From NCBI GenBank assembly GCA_002422725.1, contig DITE01000014.1, positions 7,385 to 62,915 on the forward strand: DNA of 55,531 nt. The letters run 5' to 3'. This DNA is from Bacteroidales bacterium UBA6192. Lineage in GTDB: Bacteria > Bacteroidota > Bacteroidia > Bacteroidales > F082. Below are positions 53,176 to 55,531 of the stretch, piece by piece. A program made the position numbers and the translations under genes. The notes beneath the pieces were generated by a model. The model saw nothing but the letters and a program-made list of their open reading frames with translations, was not told the DNA's origin and ran no database searches. Within the stretch, counting starts at the first letter, position 1, and each line of letters opens with the position of its first letter.

Positions 53176-54733
53176 GTTCTGGTTGCTGGGTTCTGGGTTC
53201 TGGTTGCTTGTTGCTCGTTGCTGGTTGCTGGTTGCTGGTTGCTGGTTGCTTGTTGCTCGTTGCTGGTTGCTTGTTGCTGGTTGCTTGTTACTGGTTGCCG
53301 GTAATGGTTTTTCGCAGAAGCAAGATACTACTTTCGACTTTCGCATGGCCGACAGTATCACTTATGACCTGTATATGCAGAGTCAATGGGAACCACTGAA
53401 ACAAGCCGGAAACAACATGCTCCGCGAGGGTGCTGATTACCAGTATCTCAGGGCAAGGCTCGGAACAGCCTATTACGCCACTGCCAACTATCTGAAGTCT
53501 GAAACCCACTTCAGCAGGGCTACCGAACTCAATCCATATGATGAGTATTCACAATCCATGCTTTATTATGCCTTGAATGCTACCCTTAAGCAGGCTGAAG
53601 CAGGACATCTGCTCACAACTATGCCTGAAAGTCTGAAGCAGCGTATCGAGAAGCGAAAACCCTTCCGATTGCTCAGTGCCCATGCCGATTTAGGCTATGT
53701 CTTTCGCGGCCAAACCAAGGGTCTCGATATAAAGCAACTTACCGGCCCCGACAGCCTTTACGGGGAAGAACAGATTTACCAGTCGAACCCATTTCTCGAT
53801 GCCGGATTCCGGCTGCAGCTCAATCCCGGTCTGTTATTTTATTTGGGAGGTCAACACATTGTTATTCCGGCACATAATCGCTTTGTTTATAACGAATATA
53901 GCCTTCAGACAGATACTATTATCCGAAGTGGCGATTCGCTATTTTATTATTATCAACCAATGGTAAGCCAGGCTGATACCATATTCAGCAACACGGTCCG
54001 GCAACAATCGCTTTATGCACAGTTTCAGTATGCCCCATCAACCCGTATGCTGATCACTGCCGGTTTTCACCTCCTTGATATCCAAAGGGAATACACAACT
54101 TCAGCATTTCAAGACGTTTTCCTCAGCGACACCACATACCTTAACCTTGTTACTGGCGACGTGAATACCATCGAAATCATCTTGCCGGCGATGCAGTTCA
54201 ATCAGGCCTTATCGGGCTTTACTGACTGGTCATTAAACGCCGGGCTGCAGTTTCACGGAGGCTACCTCTCGCCCGATATCGGATTTGCTGTTTCGCGCAT
54301 CAACCAATCCAGGGTGGCACAGGTTCACGGCGGATTGCAATTGCTCCCACTTGGCAACTTGCAGCTATACAGCTACTCACGTATCGCATTGATCATGCCA
54401 CATGGCGATCGGAAACTGGTGTTGAAACAAACAGCAGGAGGGCGTATTGCAGGCCCTGTTTGGTTCGAGGCATCGGTGATCGCCGGCGATCTCAGCCTGT
54501 ATGCCGATCAGTCGGGTTATATCGTATACAATATGCCCGATGTGCCGGCCTTAAAAACAGAGGCCGTGCTGGGTCTTGAGCTGGGTAAACATTTACTCGT
54601 GACAATCAGGCACCAGTTTCAGCAGGCCGATAGGGAATATTACTGGTTTGAGTCGCTCAGCGAAAAACTGATAACGGACAACTACAACATTCAATCACAC
54701 ACAATTATCGGAGGGATCAAATGGACATTCTAA
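53165..54733 (+). CDS. TPR + outer-membrane barrel protein with repeat-encoded signal peptide
   Basis: A protein of 522 residues. The ATG at 53165, inside the previous gene's last codons, gives a signal sequence made of repeated WLLVAGC/WLLVARC heptads (residues ~5-47) encoded by a CTGGTTG-type heptanucleotide repeat. The mature part starts near QKQDTTF. A short TPR-like region follows (LGTAYYATANYLKSETHFSRATELNP), then ~370 residues of alternating aromatic/polar strands typical of an outer-membrane barrel, ending HTIIGGIKWTF with the terminal Phe expected for BAM insertion. Barrel type unknown. It overlaps the TPR gene at 54721 by 13 bp. Possible outer-membrane partner of the M23 fusion. Confidence 0.72.
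   Translation: MQTKFWLLGSGFWLLVARCWLLVAGCWLLVARCWLLVAGCLLLVAGNGFSQKQDTTFDFRMADSITYDLYMQSQWEPLKQAGNNMLREGADYQYLRARLGTAYYATANYLKSETHFSRATELNPYDEYSQSMLYYALNATLKQAEAGHLLTTMPESLKQRIEKRKPFRLLSAHADLGYVFRGQTKGLDIKQLTGPDSLYGEEQIYQSNPFLDAGFRLQLNPGLLFYLGGQHIVIPAHNRFVYNEYSLQTDTIIRSGDSLFYYYQPMVSQADTIFSNTVRQQSLYAQFQYAPSTRMLITAGFHLLDIQREYTTSAFQDVFLSDTTYLNLVTGDVNTIEIILPAMQFNQALSGFTDWSLNAGLQFHGGYLSPDIGFAVSRINQSRVAQVHGGLQLLPLGNLQLYSYSRIALIMPHGDRKLVLKQTAGGRIAGPVWFEASVIAGDLSLYADQSGYIVYNMPDVPALKTEAVLGLELGKHLLVTIRHQFQQADREYYWFESLSEKLITDNYNIQSHTIIGGIKWTF
53173..53302 (+). repeat. Heptanucleotide repeat (CTGGTTG) inside a signal-peptide coding region
   Basis: About 17 tandem units of CTGGTTG with variants CTGGGTT, CTTGTTG and CTCGTTG. 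The unit is 7 nt, so three units encode seven residues (WLLVAGC) and the same peptide appears in all three frames. Gain or loss of one unit would keep the hydrophobic segment but shift the downstream frame. Confidence 0.9.
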
Positions 54734-55341
54734 GCAAACCGGCCCTCACATTGGCCGGCCTACTCATTTCTGTTTTGTTGTTTTCACAGGATTTCGACAA
54801 ACAGCTTAAGGCTTTCGAGAAATCGTATGCTTTCGAAAGCGAAAAAAACTACAGTGCAGCCATTAAGGAACTTCAGGGTGTTTACCAGGCCGACGATTAT
54901 GAGACAAATCTCCGGCTGGGCTGGCTGACTTATTCGGATGGTCGCTATGCCGAAGCCCTGTCGTATTACCAGAAATGCATCGGACTTCGCCCGCTTTCCG
55001 TTGAAGCAAGGCTTGGTTTTGTAAATCCGGCCGCAGCTTTGGGAAACTGGTCGCAGGTGGAATCGCAATACAACGAAATACTGAAAGCCGATCCGATGAA
55101 CACCACGGCCAATTACAGGATGGGGCTGATTACTTACAACAGGGAGGACTTTGCCACAGCCCTGAAACATTTCACTATTGTGCTCAATCTTTATCCATTT
55201 GATTACGACACAGCCATTATGATGGCCTGGACACAATACAAGCTGGGCAAGCTGCGTGAGGCAAAAATCATGTTTCAAAAAGCCTTACTGATGAATCCCG
55301 GCGACAGCAGCGCCCTCGAAGGATTGAAGCTGATCAGGTGA
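54721..55341 (+). CDS. Periplasmic TPR protein
   Basis: A protein of 206 residues with a short hydrophobic N-terminus (LTLAGLLISVLLFSQ) that should act as a signal peptide. About five TPR-like repeats follow (KNYSAAIKELQGVYQ, GRYAEALSYYQKCIGLRP, GNWSQVESQYNEILKADP, EDFATALKHFTIVLNLYP, GKLREAKIMFQKALLMNP). TPRs are protein-docking scaffolds. It overlaps the barrel gene by 13 bp and closes the operon that begins at 48300, so it probably helps assemble the envelope complex of the M23 fusion and barrel. Confidence 0.88.
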   Translation: MDILSKPALTLAGLLISVLLFSQDFDKQLKAFEKSYAFESEKNYSAAIKELQGVYQADDYETNLRLGWLTYSDGRYAEALSYYQKCIGLRPLSVEARLGFVNPAAALGNWSQVESQYNEILKADPMNTTANYRMGLITYNREDFATALKHFTIVLNLYPFDYDTAIMMAWTQYKLGKLREAKIMFQKALLMNPGDSSALEGLKLIR

Positions 55342-55365
55342 TTTGTTGAAGTTGTATTTTCAGCC

Positions 55366-55392
55366 CACCAACCCTCAAAAATGAGGAGGTTT
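55366..55392 (+). terminator. Possible terminator after the TPR gene
   Basis: AACCCTCA pairs with TGAG..GGTT around an A-rich loop, with a bulge and only a short T run. Weak, but it lies 25 bp after the operon's last stop. Confidence 0.35.
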
Positions 55393-55498
55393 AACACGCC
55401 GAAAACACGTCAAAGAATCATAGCAACTGGCTTCTGTCACTTCCATACCAATGTCACATTGCTGTTTGGTTGAAATCTCAACTGACAAAATGCTTGGG

Positions 55499-55531
55499 GC
55501 AGGCCCGCCTGCGCGTGCGGCAGCGGTGGCT
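55499..55531. repeat. GC-rich palindrome at the right edge
   Basis: GCAGGC-CC-GCCTGC (55499-55512) is followed by GCGTGCGGCAGCGGTGGC to the window edge. It is much more GC-rich than its neighbours and resembles a REP-like intergenic palindrome; the rest is outside the window. Confidence 0.45.

Noticed and set aside
53077..53361. Minus-strand frame rich in PATSNQQ repeats
   Set aside because: It is the complement of the heptanucleotide repeat in the barrel gene's signal peptide, with no independent start signal.

Overview
The window looks like the chromosome of a Bacteroidota bacterium, probably a Bacteroidales/Marinilabiliales-type member. The signs are TAnnTTTG-type promoters, type IX secretion (T9SS) sorting domains of both A and B type, a PorP/SprF protein, a hybrid two-component regulator with propeller, Y_Y_Y and AraC domains, an S46 dipeptidyl peptidase, a SusC-like TonB receptor and a GxxExxY protein. 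Base composition is moderate and gene density high. There are no rRNA genes, CRISPR arrays or intact insertion sequences.

Left part (1-16.1 kb). A partial HATPase-GNAT fusion runs off the left edge. It diverges from a T9SS operon in which two large secreted paralogs, one with a type B tail and one with a type A tail, flank a PorP/SprF gene. Next come a PfkB sugar/nucleoside kinase, an EF-G paralog lacking the switch II histidine, and tRNA-Ala(GGC). A KamA-like radical SAM enzyme follows, paired with a CysJ-like diflavin reductase that could be its electron donor.

16.1-17.6 kb is a decayed patch: the remains of a propeller-type regulator, a broken copy of tRNA-Asn and the tail of an IS4-type transposase. 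17.6-22.4 kb holds a small secreted protein, an NTF2-like lipoprotein, a DUF2007-like protein and two transporters (YfcC/DcuC and AmpG-like).

The first outstanding locus is 22.4-32.9 kb, a co-directional signalling cluster. Three tandem FIST-domain sensors are followed by three histidine kinases with nearly identical catalytic cores, a single-domain CheY-like receiver, and a receiver fused to a class III nucleotidyl cyclase. The third kinase is a visible mosaic of the first two. The plausible flow is ligand or internal state to FIST/NTF2/GAF inputs, then phosphotransfer, then cyclic nucleotide.

32.9-47.1 kb carries a YitT-family membrane protein, a large hybrid two-component regulator, tRNA-Asn(GTT), DNA polymerase I, a DPP11-type S46 peptidase, a TonB-dependent receptor with a His-rich small membrane protein (likely metal uptake) and a GxxExxY protein next to a ~110-bp triplicated repeat.

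The second outstanding locus is 47.6-55.3 kb. An AraC regulator with an HMA-like N-terminus is followed by two TGTACAT sites 21 bp apart, then an apparent operon. Its genes encode a PqqD-like peptide-binding protein, an ATP-grasp ligase, a fold-III PLP enzyme with a leader-peptide-like N-terminal tag, a urea-transporter/M23-peptidase fusion, an outer-membrane protein whose signal peptide is written in a heptanucleotide repeat, and a TPR protein. This looks like an uncharacterised peptide or amino-acid modification and envelope system.
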